A stretch of DNA of 64,000 bases from Marinilabiliaceae bacterium ANBcel2 (GTDB lineage Bacteria; Bacteroidota; Bacteroidia; Bacteroidales; Marinilabiliaceae). Both the position numbers and the translations under genes were made by a program. This document shows positions 17,978 to 28,794 of the stretch, in pieces. Location of the stretch: NCBI GenBank assembly GCA_029688995.1, contig JARULA010000008.1:40085-104084 (forward strand), read 5' to 3'. How positions within the stretch are numbered: the stretch's first letter is position 1; each line of letters opens with the position of its first letter. The notes beneath the pieces were generated by a model. The model had not been told where the DNA came from and did not search any database. It saw nothing but the letters and a program-made list of their open reading frames with translations.

Positions 17978-20476
17978 TTAATCTATAATCTCAATTTCAA
18001 CCCTTCGATTAGCAGCGCGTCCTTCAGCAGTATCATTTGTTTCGATGGGGCGATCAAAACCATAACCGGCATACTCTATTCTCTTATCATCTATCCCCTG
18101 ATTAACGATATAGTCTTTAACCGACCCTGCTCTTTGACGCGATAATCGACGGTTTAAGGCAGCAGAACCAACATTATCGGTATGACCCGATACCTCAATT
18201 CTCACTTCAGGATTATCACTTAATAAACGAACAACACGATTAAGCTCCTCAAATGATTCATTTCTTAACTGAGCTTCACCTGTTGTAAATAAAATATTAT
18301 CAACAACAAATCTTGATCCCGAAGCCATAGGACGCATATCAATATTCTTAATAATCACATTTGTATCATTATCAAATGTAATCCTCTCATTTACAAAAAA
18401 GTAACCATCAGCATTCACCTCAAACACAAAAGGCCCCTCTCCCTCAAGTTCCATAGCATACCTACCGGTAACAGAATCACTGTATGCATACTCTCCTTCT
18501 GGATAATTTAATCCATAAACCGAAACAGTTGCAGGTAAAGGCTCTTCACTCTCACTACAAGATATAACACCTCTCAACAGGTAAATATCTTGTGACGGGG
18601 TAAGCTCAATATTAAGCTCTGTACCATCCTCCTCAATATTAGTTAAATCAGCAACTATAGTTCTATCATAATAACCACCTGCTAAAACATCAATATAAAA
18701 ATCCTCTTTATTATCAAATGTAACAGAGTAAAATCCGGAAGAGCTATCAGTATAAATACGTCTTACAACAACAGTATCTTCTTTAGACTCCCTAAATTGC
18801 AGCTCAGCCCCAACAGGATAACTACTACGTTCATTAACAACTCTTCCCCACAAATTGAAAGGATTCATAATTTTTTCAAGAGTTATATCATATCTAATCT
18901 CTTCATCTTTCATTGAGGGAGCAGGCAAATCACTACTATAACTGTAATAGTTATCAACATCCACCTGTATTTGATAATTTGCAGTATCAGGCAGCATAAG
19001 AGTATATTCACCCGACAAAGAGTCGGTCTTGGCAGAGGCCACAACCGTATCATCACTTATATCTATTATTGTAACCCTACCTGATAACACCTTTTTGTCA
19101 TCAGAATCTCTCAACTCTCCCCATATCAAATGAGGCATAGATAGATCCTTTTTAACACTATAAATATCCAAACCTCCATATCCACCGGGTCTGTCAGATG
19201 AAACAAAAGCTGTAACAGAATCTGAAGCTGGAAAATAGAAAACCTCATCAAATGGAGTGTTCACAGGATATCCTAAATTAACAGGACTACCCCACTCTCC
19301 GTTCTCATCTTTAACCGCTCTGTAAATATCAAAACCTCCATATCCGGGGTGACCGTCTGATGCAAAATAGAGAGATTCTCCGCAAGCCGTTACATGAACG
19401 GCTATCTCATCACCGGGTGTATTAATATGTGGGCCAAGATTCTTAGCCCTTCTAAATCTTCTTTCTGATGTTTGAACAGCTCGCCATATATCCATTCCCC
19501 CTTCTCCGCCCTTTCGGTCAGAAACAAAATAGACCTCTCCCGAATCAGTTACAGATATTGAAGTTGTTTTAGAAGATTTAAGATCAACAGCTCCTCTTAA
19601 ACGACTATCGGCACCCTCGGCAACTCCACGTGTGGTAAAAGGAGTAAGGCGAACATGCCCCTCTCTTCTCTTTCCTTTATAAAAGTATAAAACCTCATCA
19701 TTTCGGTTAATTCCTGCAACACTAATATTCACATTATCGGCAAGTTCATCCAAAAAAGAGGTCTCTCCAAAAAAACCATCTTCATAATTAGTAAAAAAAA
19801 TCTTCTCTAAAAATTCATCCCGTTTAACATGCTCCACACTGCCTGATAGTGGGCGACGACTTGTAAAAAAGAGTCGGTTAGTTTCAATGCATTTAACCAT
19901 AGCATAATCATCAAACCAACTATTTACAGTTGCTCCTGCATTCTCAATAATATATAAATCCTGTTCAGATGAATTATCTATCTCTATCCCAAAAATGCAG
20001 TCTCTAATCAACTTATCATATTCATCTTCAAAAAAGAGTTTGCGAATAAAGCTCAAAGAGTTATAATAATTTTGATAACTCTCTTTTGCTTTATCAAACT
20101 GCATGTTAAAATGGTAGGCCCTACCCAGATAATAGTAGTAATCATCGGCAATATCACTATTAGAGAGCAAAAGAAAATCAAGTGCCTGATCACCCCTGCC
20201 ACCATATATTGCACTAACACCTAATTTATAATTAAGAGCATAAGAGTCTGGTAAAAGATCAAAAACCAAAGTATAGTTTTCAAAAGCTTTATCATAAAAG
20301 CCCTTCTTATAGTATCTGTTACCATAATTTAAAATCTCATAAACCTCTTCTGCATCACTATTTGATAGAGTCGATTCAGAAAAAATGTGATCCGAATCAA
20401 TAGTTGGATTGCTTTGCGAGTATGCTAACTGAATAGACAATATAGCAAAGCTAAAAAGAGTAAAAAATTTATACAT
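17978..20476 (-). CDS. OmpA-family protein with TPR, PD40 and CarboxypepD_reg-like domains (PorE-like)
   Basis: This 832-residue protein has a signal peptide, a TPR-like region (about 45-150), a propeller of PD40/WD40-like repeats (about 185-440, with repeated YFVSDRKGGEGGMDIWR-type units) and three carboxypeptidase-regulatory-like beta modules (about 450-710). An OmpA C-terminal peptidoglycan-binding domain ends it (SGHTDNVGSAALNRRLSRQR, then the final RRVEIEI). This order matches PorE of the type IX secretion apparatus and many Bacteroidota relatives. It should tether an outer-membrane assembly to peptidoglycan. It is the first gene of the operon with the lipoprotein and the DUF5723 barrel. 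The window has a second PorE-like gene next to porP-like at 28795-30819. Confidence 0.88.
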   Translation of the reverse strand: MYKFFTLFSFAILSIQLAYSQSNPTIDSDHIFSESTLSNSDAEEVYEILNYGNRYYKKGFYDKAFENYTLVFDLLPDSYALNYKLGVSAIYGGRGDQALDFLLLSNSDIADDYYYYLGRAYHFNMQFDKAKESYQNYYNSLSFIRKLFFEDEYDKLIRDCIFGIEIDNSSEQDLYIIENAGATVNSWFDDYAMVKCIETNRLFFTSRRPLSGSVEHVKRDEFLEKIFFTNYEDGFFGETSFLDELADNVNISVAGINRNDEVLYFYKGKRREGHVRLTPFTTRGVAEGADSRLRGAVDLKSSKTTSISVTDSGEVYFVSDRKGGEGGMDIWRAVQTSERRFRRAKNLGPHINTPGDEIAVHVTACGESLYFASDGHPGYGGFDIYRAVKDENGEWGSPVNLGYPVNTPFDEVFYFPASDSVTAFVSSDRPGGYGGLDIYSVKKDLSMPHLIWGELRDSDDKKVLSGRVTIIDISDDTVVASAKTDSLSGEYTLMLPDTANYQIQVDVDNYYSYSSDLPAPSMKDEEIRYDITLEKIMNPFNLWGRVVNERSSYPVGAELQFRESKEDTVVVRRIYTDSSSGFYSVTFDNKEDFYIDVLAGGYYDRTIVADLTNIEEDGTELNIELTPSQDIYLLRGVISCSESEEPLPATVSVYGLNYPEGEYAYSDSVTGRYAMELEGEGPFVFEVNADGYFFVNERITFDNDTNVIIKNIDMRPMASGSRFVVDNILFTTGEAQLRNESFEELNRVVRLLSDNPEVRIEVSGHTDNVGSAALNRRLSRQRAGSVKDYIVNQGIDDKRIEYAGYGFDRPIETNDTAEGRAANRRVEIEIID

Positions 20477-20779
20477 TCTTATTTTGCTTTTGGTTATGGA
20501 TGGTACTGTTTTAACGTCAATACAAATATCCTCTCTTCAAGTCAAAAAAACCAATTTTTTATAAAAATTTTTACGTTTATAATTCAATTTAGTTCTATTT
20601 TATATCATTTCATTTAAAAAATTTAACATTTCAGCAAATAAAAACATGTTATCACAACTTTAATTACTCAATTTTTTTTTAAAATCGCGCCCTCGTTTTT
20701 AACATTTTTAATAATAGTTCGTATATTATCAACAGCAAAAAAAAGGTGACTACCTTATTTATGAAATAACATTAAATGT
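20477..20779. other. Divergent intergenic region, about 300 bases
   Basis: No open frame or RNA gene is evident. It separates the leftward PorE-like operon from the rightward hybrid kinase gene and is very AT-rich. The only signal found is the weak minus-strand promoter listed separately. Confidence 0.6.
20523..20554 (-). promoter_or_regulatory. Possible promoter of the PorE-like operon
   Basis: On the minus strand TTG is followed after 21 bases by GATATTTG, one mismatch from TAnnTTTG, about 47 bases before the start codon. Spacing is right but the match is imperfect. Confidence 0.33.
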
Positions 20780-23329
20780 ATGCTTAAATCCAGCTTGAAT
20801 AACCGAAAAAACACTGCTCTGTATATAGCACTCATCTATTTTTTTGTAGGAATAATATGGATATTAGTCTCTGACCGGATAGCCATCCCCATAACACCTG
20901 ATAAAGAAACTGTTATCTTATTCCAAACCATAAAAGGCATTGGATACGTAACAGTAACGGCTCTACTTCTTTATCTTCTTATAAACAGATCAATAAAACA
21001 ACGTAACTCTTTAATCTCTTTATTAAAAAAACGTAACAACCTATTGCAAATAATGCTAAAAACATATCCGGAAATAAACCTGTTTTTAATCAATAATAAA
21101 GGAGATATTCTTCAAGGTTACGGTAACACCCCTCTTTTTTATGGTAAAAACAGCGAGGAATTAACCGGACATAATATAAATAATATTCCTATATGGGACA
21201 GCAACAAAGAGATAACAAAAAATTTTGTAAAAGAGTTATTTGTAAAAGAGAAGAGTGAATATGAAACAACCATTAACAACGAACACTATTATATAAAGGG
21301 ATTTGTTGTCGAAAAAAAGGAAAAATTTAAAACTCATGCTCTAATATTATTAGAGAATAATGAGAAGCTACACAAAATGCAAAAGCTAAAAGAGTATGAA
21401 GAAGAGAAAAAAGAGAACGCGCTCTACACAATAGAAAAACAGAAAGAGGAGCTATTTGAATGTGGTCAGCTTTTAAATATTTTTGACTATGTAAAAACTC
21501 CAGTTATATTACAAAATGTAAATAATAACGGAACTCCCGGGGAGTTATTCAGATATAACAACCAGGCAAAAAGCATACTCAACACACCAAAAGCAAAAGA
21601 GAACCCTTCACTGTTATGGGACAATTTTAGTTTTAACAATAAAGATAAAAAGATACTGCTTTCAAATAATTTTTTTTATAACCGCATAATAATAACTAAC
21701 GGTCACTTAAAGCAAAACAACAGCGAACAGTTTAATCTCTCCTCAAGATTAATTTATGCAGGAAAAACCCCATATGTTTTAACCGTGATTAACGCTATTG
21801 ATAAAGATCAAAAAACTTCAAGCAGCGTTAATTCACATTATGATGCAGCATCAGTTCTTGACAGCATATCAGAAGGGATTATGCTCATTAACAGAAACAT
21901 GGAGTGCATATATACTAATCCTGCTATGAGTAATCTTACAGGATACCGTCATCAATGTACTCCCCCTACTCCCGTAAATGATCTTATAGAGATATATGGT
22001 GACATAAACTACATACCTCTTATTAAAAGAGCATTAAAAGGAGAAACTGCACAATCAAATGATTTTCAATTTGAGAATAAGCCACATAAATGGTTCAAAT
22101 CACTATTTTACCCTGTTTTTAATGAAAATGGCGAAACAGTGAGAATTATAAGAATAATAAAAGATGTAACATCCCATCATCAATATGAAGAAAAGCTTCA
22201 TAACCAATATATTATAACAGATCAAAGTAACCAGTTACGAACAATATTTTTATCTAACTTATCACATGAAATAAGAACTCCCATGAACGGGATTTCAGGA
22301 TTTGTAGAATTACTTGAACAAGAACCGCTTTCAAAAAACCAACAACACTTTATAAACCTAATAAAAGAGAGTAGCAGCAATCTTTTAAAAATATTGGATG
22401 CGTTAGTAGAAGTTTCAGCTCTTGAAAATGGTCAAATAAATATTGAAAACAGCTGGACACCAATACAAGATATTGCCAATGAGATTGAGAACTATACCAT
22501 AAATAAGCTGCAAGAATCAAACAAATTCAATATTACATCTAAAATAGTAATTGATCACGATAATTTACCTAACCAATTATACTTTGATAAAGATCACATA
22601 GTAAAAGCTTTAAAACTTCTTATAGATAATGCAGTAAAATTTACTCTAAAAGGAACTATAGAGATAAAATTTACATCAAGCAGTAGTAAAGAAGATTTTA
22701 TAATAAGTATTTCTGATACAGGAGTGGGAATAAATAAACAAAACCTGCAATCTATATTTCTGCCATTTACAACATTCAACCATTCCGAAGATGTTCTTTA
22801 TGGAGGGATCGGACTGGGCCTTACTATTGTTCAAAGCTTAATAAATCTTTCAGGTGGTAGCATAGAGGTAGAGTCAGAAAAAAACAGAGGATCAACATTT
22901 TATATCTCATTACCCCTTCGTATGCAAAGCAAAGCAGTATTAAAACAGGGAGAAAAAAATATTCATAATAGACCTAAAAAAATAATGATAGTACAATATG
23001 GCCCTGGTTCCGTATATTCAACAATAAAGTATCTTGAAAAACAGAATATAAAAGTTGTTCACACCGATAATGGTGCAGAAGCAGTTGCAACTTTTTTTGA
23101 GCAAAAAGATATAGATATGATTTTTTGCGATATTAAACTGGCAGATATGGATGGTTTTGAACTGCTTAAAGCTTTAAGAAAAATAGATGGTAATATTACT
23201 GTTGTAGCACAAGCATCATACTTTATACCAGAGGAAAAAAGACGAGCTCTTGCCGAAGGATTTGATGAATATCTTGTAAAACCAATAGACAGCTCACTTT
23301 TGATTAAAACAATTAAAATTAATCTTTAG
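20780..23329 (+). CDS. Hybrid histidine kinase with PAS domains and a degenerate receiver
   Basis: This 849-residue protein has two membrane helices (about 13-31 and 46-68) with a short periplasmic loop, then PAS-like regions (about 90-200 and 350-465) and a HisKA domain with FLSNLSHEIRTPMN (His496). A complete HATPase follows (LIDNAVKFT, DTGVGI, GGIGLGL), and then a receiver. The receiver keeps the phospho-acceptor aspartate (FCDIKL, Asp784), the signal serine (AQAS) and the lysine (LVKP). The acidic pair that binds Mg, normally DD or ED after the first strand, reads Gln-Tyr (MIVQYGPG). Receiver phosphorylation should therefore be impaired. The kinase part looks intact. It converges with the ABC exporter gene, overlapping by 11 bases. 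Confidence 0.9.
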   Translation: MLKSSLNNRKNTALYIALIYFFVGIIWILVSDRIAIPITPDKETVILFQTIKGIGYVTVTALLLYLLINRSIKQRNSLISLLKKRNNLLQIMLKTYPEINLFLINNKGDILQGYGNTPLFYGKNSEELTGHNINNIPIWDSNKEITKNFVKELFVKEKSEYETTINNEHYYIKGFVVEKKEKFKTHALILLENNEKLHKMQKLKEYEEEKKENALYTIEKQKEELFECGQLLNIFDYVKTPVILQNVNNNGTPGELFRYNNQAKSILNTPKAKENPSLLWDNFSFNNKDKKILLSNNFFYNRIIITNGHLKQNNSEQFNLSSRLIYAGKTPYVLTVINAIDKDQKTSSSVNSHYDAASVLDSISEGIMLINRNMECIYTNPAMSNLTGYRHQCTPPTPVNDLIEIYGDINYIPLIKRALKGETAQSNDFQFENKPHKWFKSLFYPVFNENGETVRIIRIIKDVTSHHQYEEKLHNQYIITDQSNQLRTIFLSNLSHEIRTPMNGISGFVELLEQEPLSKNQQHFINLIKESSSNLLKILDALVEVSALENGQINIENSWTPIQDIANEIENYTINKLQESNKFNITSKIVIDHDNLPNQLYFDKDHIVKALKLLIDNAVKFTLKGTIEIKFTSSSSKEDFIISISDTGVGINKQNLQSIFLPFTTFNHSEDVLYGGIGLGLTIVQSLINLSGGSIEVESEKNRGSTFYISLPLRMQSKAVLKQGEKNIHNRPKKIMIVQYGPGSVYSTIKYLEKQNIKVVHTDNGAEAVATFFEQKDIDMIFCDIKLADMDGFELLKALRKIDGNITVVAQASYFIPEEKRRALAEGFDEYLVKPIDSSLLIKTIKINL

Positions 23330-26312
23330 GGCGATTTAATATCACAATAACTAAAAAAAAGAGAGTCATACCCCATACAATAACAATATTATATTTAAAA
23401 GTAGAAACAGTAGTGTTAAAAAAGTTTCGCTCAGCGGCATAAAGATGTGAACGGCCCCAATAATTATCCGAAACAAAATGAGCCGGAGCCATTTTCCTTA
23501 TAAAATGGTTATGAGAGATAATAACATTATTAATATTGGACTCATCAAGTACAACCTGCTCTATTTTTCGATTTTGAGTAGCCCTGAGTTCAGAATATTT
23601 TGAATCACCCATTTCTATAATAATTGAATCCTTCTTATTGCTATATCGGTTAACGTTATCTACACACTCCTGACGAGCAATATTAATTACATTTACAAAC
23701 TCTGTCCCCTCAATAACATCATCTTCAAAAATATTACTTAAATCACTGTCTAAAATATTATCCAGCTCTTTAATACCATTTTTAACAAGTTTATAATTAG
23801 CAGAATCGGGTGTCAATATTTTATCCGAACTCCATGAATCACCAAAAAAAGCTGATTGAAGCTCAGGAATAAAAAAGTTTCTGTAGTAAGCAGCCTTATT
23901 AAGATTTTTATCAATATCATAAAACTTTTTATTATAGTCGCTCTCTAAAAAAAAATTAACACTTATAGCCTCAAACATCCATTTTGATAACATAAACTCA
24001 CTAATTAAAGGAGCATAACGATCGGATGCAAAAGATGGATGAACTTTATTAAAATCGATAACTGCACCAGAAAAAAGGATTTGAGGAATAAGCAAAAACG
24101 GAATTGAAACATAAACCGACGCCATTGTTTTAAATATAGAGCTAATTACCATTCCAATAACTCCTGAGGCAACAGCAGTGCTCCACATAAGATAAAAATA
24201 AAAGGGAACACCTACAGGTATCTCTAAAACCAATTTTGAAATTAAAACAAAAGAGCCCATTTGAATTCCCGAAAGAACAATAAGATAAATAAGCTTAGAA
24301 AAGACAAAAGAGCTATAACTTAAATCAAGAAAAGCCTCTCTTTTTAATGTTATTCTATCTTTTATAATTTCTGTTGAGCCGCTCATTATTCCCACAAACA
24401 TAGCTACTATAACACTCATAAATACATATACAGGCATATTGTCATTATAGAAATATGAGTACTCCTGAGAGCCCGGAACAATATATCTGGAAAACAGACT
24501 TAACAATAACCCAAGCAAAGCAGGAAGCAGAAAAGATAGAGAGAGATATGGAGCATCAGCTACTTTAGTAAAAAGATTACGTAAAAAGTAGAGATGAAAC
24601 TGTTTAAATACAGAAGGTATTTCAAGCTTTTGAGAAATCAAAGAGAGCTTTTTCTCATCCTTATCAAAAAGAGTATCCCTGTTAATATAATTTAAAAACC
24701 GTTTATGCCATTTTTCAGGAGTGAACCGTCTTGAACTTATTGGTGTCTCTGAAGAGTCTATATGGGTTCTCTCAACAAGATGAAATATTTCATCAGGATT
24801 AACATTACCACATGATTGGCATTGCGACTCATGTGCATCGGCAAGTTGTAAAACATTTTTTAAATATGAAATTACCTGCATAGCGGGTCCAAAATAGACT
24901 GGATATCCACCATTATCAATAAACAAAAGTGTATCAAACAATTTAAATACATCTCCTGAGGGTTGGTGAATATTAACAATAACCATTTTCCCTTTATAGG
25001 TGGCATTTTTTAACAGCTGCATTATCAGTTCTGAGTCGGCCGAAGATAAACCTGAGGTTGGTTCATCAAGAAAAATAATACCGGGATCTCGTATCAGCTC
25101 AATAGCAATATTCAGCCGCTTTCTTTGTCCGCCACTTATAACCTTATCTAACGAATTACCCACCTTTAAATCTCTAATCTTTGACAAGCCAAGCTCTTCA
25201 AGAACAGTATCAACCAAATTGATACGCTCATCCTTAGAGAGATGTTTACGTGATAACCCGGCACTAAAATAGAGATTTTCAAAAGCGGTTAAATCCTCAT
25301 TAAGTGCATCATCCTGCGGAACATAACCAATATACCCACGAACCTTTGATGCATCTTTATATACATCACAATTATTTAAAGAAACAGTTCCATTTTGAGG
25401 TTTATAAGCTCCAATTAAGAGGTTCATCAAAGTGGTTTTTCCTGAACCACTCCCACCCATAATAGCAAGCATCTCTCCCGACCGGCAAGCAAATGTTGTT
25501 TTATGAACTCCTTTATTACCATTGTTGAATGCATACTCAACATTGTCAACTTTTAATAATAATTTTTCAGAAACTGCACCTTCGGAGAGTGATTTATATA
25601 TATCGTTATAATAAAAGATAGAATCTCCTGCAGTAATAACTGAGCCATTTTCAAGAATATAAGTACTACGCTGAAAAAGACGCCGGTGATTAGCTTCAAA
25701 TTCAACATCTCCGTTAACTCTCACCAAAATAGTATTTAATGAGGTCAACTTTAAAAAAATAAGTTGCCCTTTGAGATTATCGACAACATCAATTTTTACT
25801 CCTTCAATTTTTATTGCAGGATTATCAGTAATAATATAGAGAGAGTTACGATCACCTATTTGGTGATAGGCTTCACTTCCAAAAGAGAATGCATCATGAA
25901 AATCACTCTCGTTAATGTGAAGAGCCATTGCAATATTATATACCAACTCATAGGATTCATCAGCAATATAAAATGAAGTTTTACCCGTCATATAAGGTAA
26001 ATACTCCATAAGAAAAATTAAAACCCTAAAACGTTGTAAAAGTGATATCTCTCTCGATAAAATATAACAGTGTACCTCTAATTCCTCTAAAAAATGGTGA
26101 TTCGACATAAACTTATCGTCCGAAACCTGTGAGAGATAATCTTTCACCTTTTTTACAAACAATTCACTATACTCATCGGTAGTCTGCTTAGAAAAATAGG
26201 TTGAGAGATATACTTCAAGAATATTTCTTATTAAAGTTAATCCCTTTCCCGGTTTAAACACAACAACCAATGCAAACAGAGAAACTATTGATTTAAGAGC
26301 CTTCTCCTTCAT
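23319..26312 (-). CDS. ABCG-like ABC exporter (ATPase and membrane domain in one chain)
   Basis: The 997-residue chain has an N-terminal alpha-helical region (about 1-145) that resembles TerB-like domains, and a beta-rich, FHA-like region (about 150-240). An ABC ATPase follows (Walker A GGSGSGKTT 286-294, signature SGGQ 393-396, Walker B IIFLDEP 412-418, H-loop VNIHQPSG). The C-terminal ABC-2 type membrane domain has about six helices with a large soluble loop between the last two. ATPase before membrane domain is the ABCG order. A CQSCGNVNPDE stretch near residue 520 could bind metal. Substrate is unknown. It is the last gene of the PorP/PorE-like/kinase operon, 37 bases after the sensor kinase, suggesting a regulated envelope exporter. 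Confidence 0.87.
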   Translation of the reverse strand: MKEKALKSIVSLFALVVVFKPGKGLTLIRNILEVYLSTYFSKQTTDEYSELFVKKVKDYLSQVSDDKFMSNHHFLEELEVHCYILSREISLLQRFRVLIFLMEYLPYMTGKTSFYIADESYELVYNIAMALHINESDFHDAFSFGSEAYHQIGDRNSLYIITDNPAIKIEGVKIDVVDNLKGQLIFLKLTSLNTILVRVNGDVEFEANHRRLFQRSTYILENGSVITAGDSIFYYNDIYKSLSEGAVSEKLLLKVDNVEYAFNNGNKGVHKTTFACRSGEMLAIMGGSGSGKTTLMNLLIGAYKPQNGTVSLNNCDVYKDASKVRGYIGYVPQDDALNEDLTAFENLYFSAGLSRKHLSKDERINLVDTVLEELGLSKIRDLKVGNSLDKVISGGQRKRLNIAIELIRDPGIIFLDEPTSGLSSADSELIMQLLKNATYKGKMVIVNIHQPSGDVFKLFDTLLFIDNGGYPVYFGPAMQVISYLKNVLQLADAHESQCQSCGNVNPDEIFHLVERTHIDSSETPISSRRFTPEKWHKRFLNYINRDTLFDKDEKKLSLISQKLEIPSVFKQFHLYFLRNLFTKVADAPYLSLSFLLPALLGLLLSLFSRYIVPGSQEYSYFYNDNMPVYVFMSVIVAMFVGIMSGSTEIIKDRITLKREAFLDLSYSSFVFSKLIYLIVLSGIQMGSFVLISKLVLEIPVGVPFYFYLMWSTAVASGVIGMVISSIFKTMASVYVSIPFLLIPQILFSGAVIDFNKVHPSFASDRYAPLISEFMLSKWMFEAISVNFFLESDYNKKFYDIDKNLNKAAYYRNFFIPELQSAFFGDSWSSDKILTPDSANYKLVKNGIKELDNILDSDLSNIFEDDVIEGTEFVNVINIARQECVDNVNRYSNKKDSIIIEMGDSKYSELRATQNRKIEQVVLDESNINNVIISHNHFIRKMAPAHFVSDNYWGRSHLYAAERNFFNTTVSTFKYNIVIVWGMTLFFLVIVILNRPKD

Positions 26313-26349
26313 TTATCAATCATTTTACAGTTTTATTGGTAAGTTAAGC

Positions 26350-28782
26350 TCACTCCTCACCAAAATATTTATTCAAAATATTTATAAGATTTATCTGACT
26401 AACAGGTTTAGGAAGATAATCATCACACCCCGCTTCAAGAGCTTTCTCCTTATCACCCACAAGAGCATAGGCCGTTTGAGCTATAACTATAATGTGCGGC
26501 CGCTCCTTTTTAATATAAGAGGTCGCTTCATAACCATTCATGACAGGCATTTTAATATCCATAAAAATCATGTCTATATCGGGATTACTTTCTACCATAT
26601 CAACAGCTGTTTTTCCATTTGAAGCATACAAAATAGTAAGCCCTGTATCTGCAAGCATCTCCTCAATCATCATATAATTTATATCAACATCATCAACCAC
26701 AAGAATAGTTTTATTACGTAAATCGGGTATCTCTTTAACTATATCTTTATCAACAGGTGTATCAACAGGTTTATAAGGAATTTCAAAATAAAATACCGAC
26801 CCGCTCTTAGGTTGTGACTCCAGGTAAACTCTGCCTTTAAGTGCATCAACATAATATTTTACAATAGAAAGTCCAAGCCCCATGCCTCCTTTTGTATTTG
26901 AAATATTCGAAGGGAATGTACCCTCATTAAAAAACTCAAAAATTTGGTGTTGCTGATCAATTGAAATTCCCTCACCTTCATCTGAAACAGAAAAAATAAG
27001 ATAATCATCCTGCCTGTCACATCCTATTTCCACTACACCCTTGCCTGTATATTTAATTGCATTATATCCCAAATTAAGCAATATCTGTAAAACCTTATTA
27101 TAATCGCTATATACTAGCCCCTCCCGTTGAGATATCATTGAGTTTATTCTAAGCATAACACTCTCATTATCAACCGAAACAATCAGCTGATTATAAAGAT
27201 CATTTAAAAGTCTGTTTATATCAGTCTGTCCCTCCAAAATCTGAAGCTCTCCCGACTCAATAACAGAAATATTCATCAAATTATCCATAAGATAGAGTAA
27301 CTGCTTGCTGCTTTTTATTATGGTACGGGCATACTCTTTACGCTTTTCAGGTAAAAAATAGTCATCGGCAACAATCTCTGTAAACCCCATTATAGCATTT
27401 AAAGGAGTTCTCACTTCATGTGATAAATTATTTATAAAAACAGACTTCAACTTATCACTTTGCTCGGCCTTCTCTTTTGCAGCCATAATATTTTCCTGCA
27501 TCTTTTTTATAGCAGTAATATCTTCACCCACAACTACAAAATTAACTATCTTCTCTTGCTCATTTTTAACAGGCGATATTATCACCGACTCCCAATAATA
27601 ATCTCCCGTTTTATTTCTGTTTTGATGCTCTCCTCTCCAAACATCACCTCTATTTAATGTATCAAAAAGATTTTGACGCTCCTGTTCACATAAATGACCA
27701 GAACGAAACAGACGTAAAACAACCCCAATAAGCTCTTCTTTTGAATAATTGACAGTCTTTATAAATTTTTTATTTACATATTCAATAACCCCATTAACAT
27801 CAGTAATAATAATAGATGCAGGTCCCTGATCAGTAGCAGCAATAAGCTTTTGCTGCTCTTCTATAATTTTACCTTCAACCTCTCTTATACGGGCAACCCC
27901 CTTTTTAACTTTATAACGTAAATAGAAGAGTGTCCATAATAAAAAGAGAATAATCCCCGCCAAAATAAAAAAGTAGTTTCTGTATTTCTCAATAAAGAGC
28001 TCATCTTCATAAACCGAAAACCACTTACTATATATCTCATCATATCTGCCAGTCTCTTTTAACTGATAAAGGGCCATATTCAAATACCACAATAACTCTT
28101 CATTTCCTTTAGATACAGCCATGGCATATGATTGTGGAGCAATATTAGCTGAATGTGAAACCACATTTTTTAAATTATGCTCTTGTAAAATATATATCCC
28201 TTGAAAAAGACCTATAAAAGCAGCATCTGCCAGATTATCATCTATAATTTTAAGTGCCTCAAGCTGATTATCTACAACTACTATATCATCCGTTATACTA
28301 TTTTCCAAAATAAAATCGTGCATCATATCATCTTCCTGCACAACAATTTTTTTTCCATACAAACTATCAATAGTATATTCAGGTTTTGTACTATGCGCAA
28401 AAATAGCATGAGGAACAACACTATGTGGTGTTCCAAATAGAATTTTATTACTCCTTTCGGGCGATACCATAGCCCCCACAAGCACATCTATCTCTCCCTC
28501 TTCTAACTGATTACGAACAACACTCCACCTGTCTAAAGAGAGTTCATAATCAAGATTCAGCTCTTTAGCAATTGCCTTAAAAACTTCAACATTAAATCCA
28601 TCCGGTTCACCAATATCATTAATATATTCATAAGGTGGGTACAGATAGTCGCCTCTCACCACAATCTTTTCTGATATATTATCAAAAGGCATATTTTGGA
28701 TATTGCCTTTTAATAAAAAAGAAAACAAAACAGCAAAAAAAACTAAACCCTTTATTTTAAATCCTTTAGCCATAATACACAT
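26350..28782 (-). CDS. Hybrid histidine kinase with periplasmic solute-binding (SBP_bac_3) sensor
   Basis: The 810 residues form a signal sequence and a periplasmic family 3 solute-binding domain (about 36-258, with DGFNVEVFKAIAKEL and the GEIDVLVGAM motif). These are followed by a membrane helix (about 269-289), a PAS domain with PAC (about 305-425), HisKA (FINNLSHEVRTPLN, His455), HATPase (GYNAIKYTG, SDEGEGI, GGMGLGLS) and a complete receiver (VVDDVD, Asp742, AQTA, LPKP). Phosphotransfer should run from His455 to Asp742. The ligand is probably a small amino-acid-like solute, as for other domains of this kind. It sits between the PorE-like gene (12 bases) and the ABC exporter (37 bases). No DNA-binding output domain is present. 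Confidence 0.92.
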   Translation of the reverse strand: MCIMAKGFKIKGLVFFAVLFSFLLKGNIQNMPFDNISEKIVVRGDYLYPPYEYINDIGEPDGFNVEVFKAIAKELNLDYELSLDRWSVVRNQLEEGEIDVLVGAMVSPERSNKILFGTPHSVVPHAIFAHSTKPEYTIDSLYGKKIVVQEDDMMHDFILENSITDDIVVVDNQLEALKIIDDNLADAAFIGLFQGIYILQEHNLKNVVSHSANIAPQSYAMAVSKGNEELLWYLNMALYQLKETGRYDEIYSKWFSVYEDELFIEKYRNYFFILAGIILFLLWTLFYLRYKVKKGVARIREVEGKIIEEQQKLIAATDQGPASIIITDVNGVIEYVNKKFIKTVNYSKEELIGVVLRLFRSGHLCEQERQNLFDTLNRGDVWRGEHQNRNKTGDYYWESVIISPVKNEQEKIVNFVVVGEDITAIKKMQENIMAAKEKAEQSDKLKSVFINNLSHEVRTPLNAIMGFTEIVADDYFLPEKRKEYARTIIKSSKQLLYLMDNLMNISVIESGELQILEGQTDINRLLNDLYNQLIVSVDNESVMLRINSMISQREGLVYSDYNKVLQILLNLGYNAIKYTGKGVVEIGCDRQDDYLIFSVSDEGEGISIDQQHQIFEFFNEGTFPSNISNTKGGMGLGLSIVKYYVDALKGRVYLESQPKSGSVFYFEIPYKPVDTPVDKDIVKEIPDLRNKTILVVDDVDINYMMIEEMLADTGLTILYASNGKTAVDMVESNPDIDMIFMDIKMPVMNGYEATSYIKKERPHIIVIAQTAYALVGDKEKALEAGCDDYLPKPVSQINLINILNKYFGEE

Positions 28783-28794
28783 TTATAAAAATTA

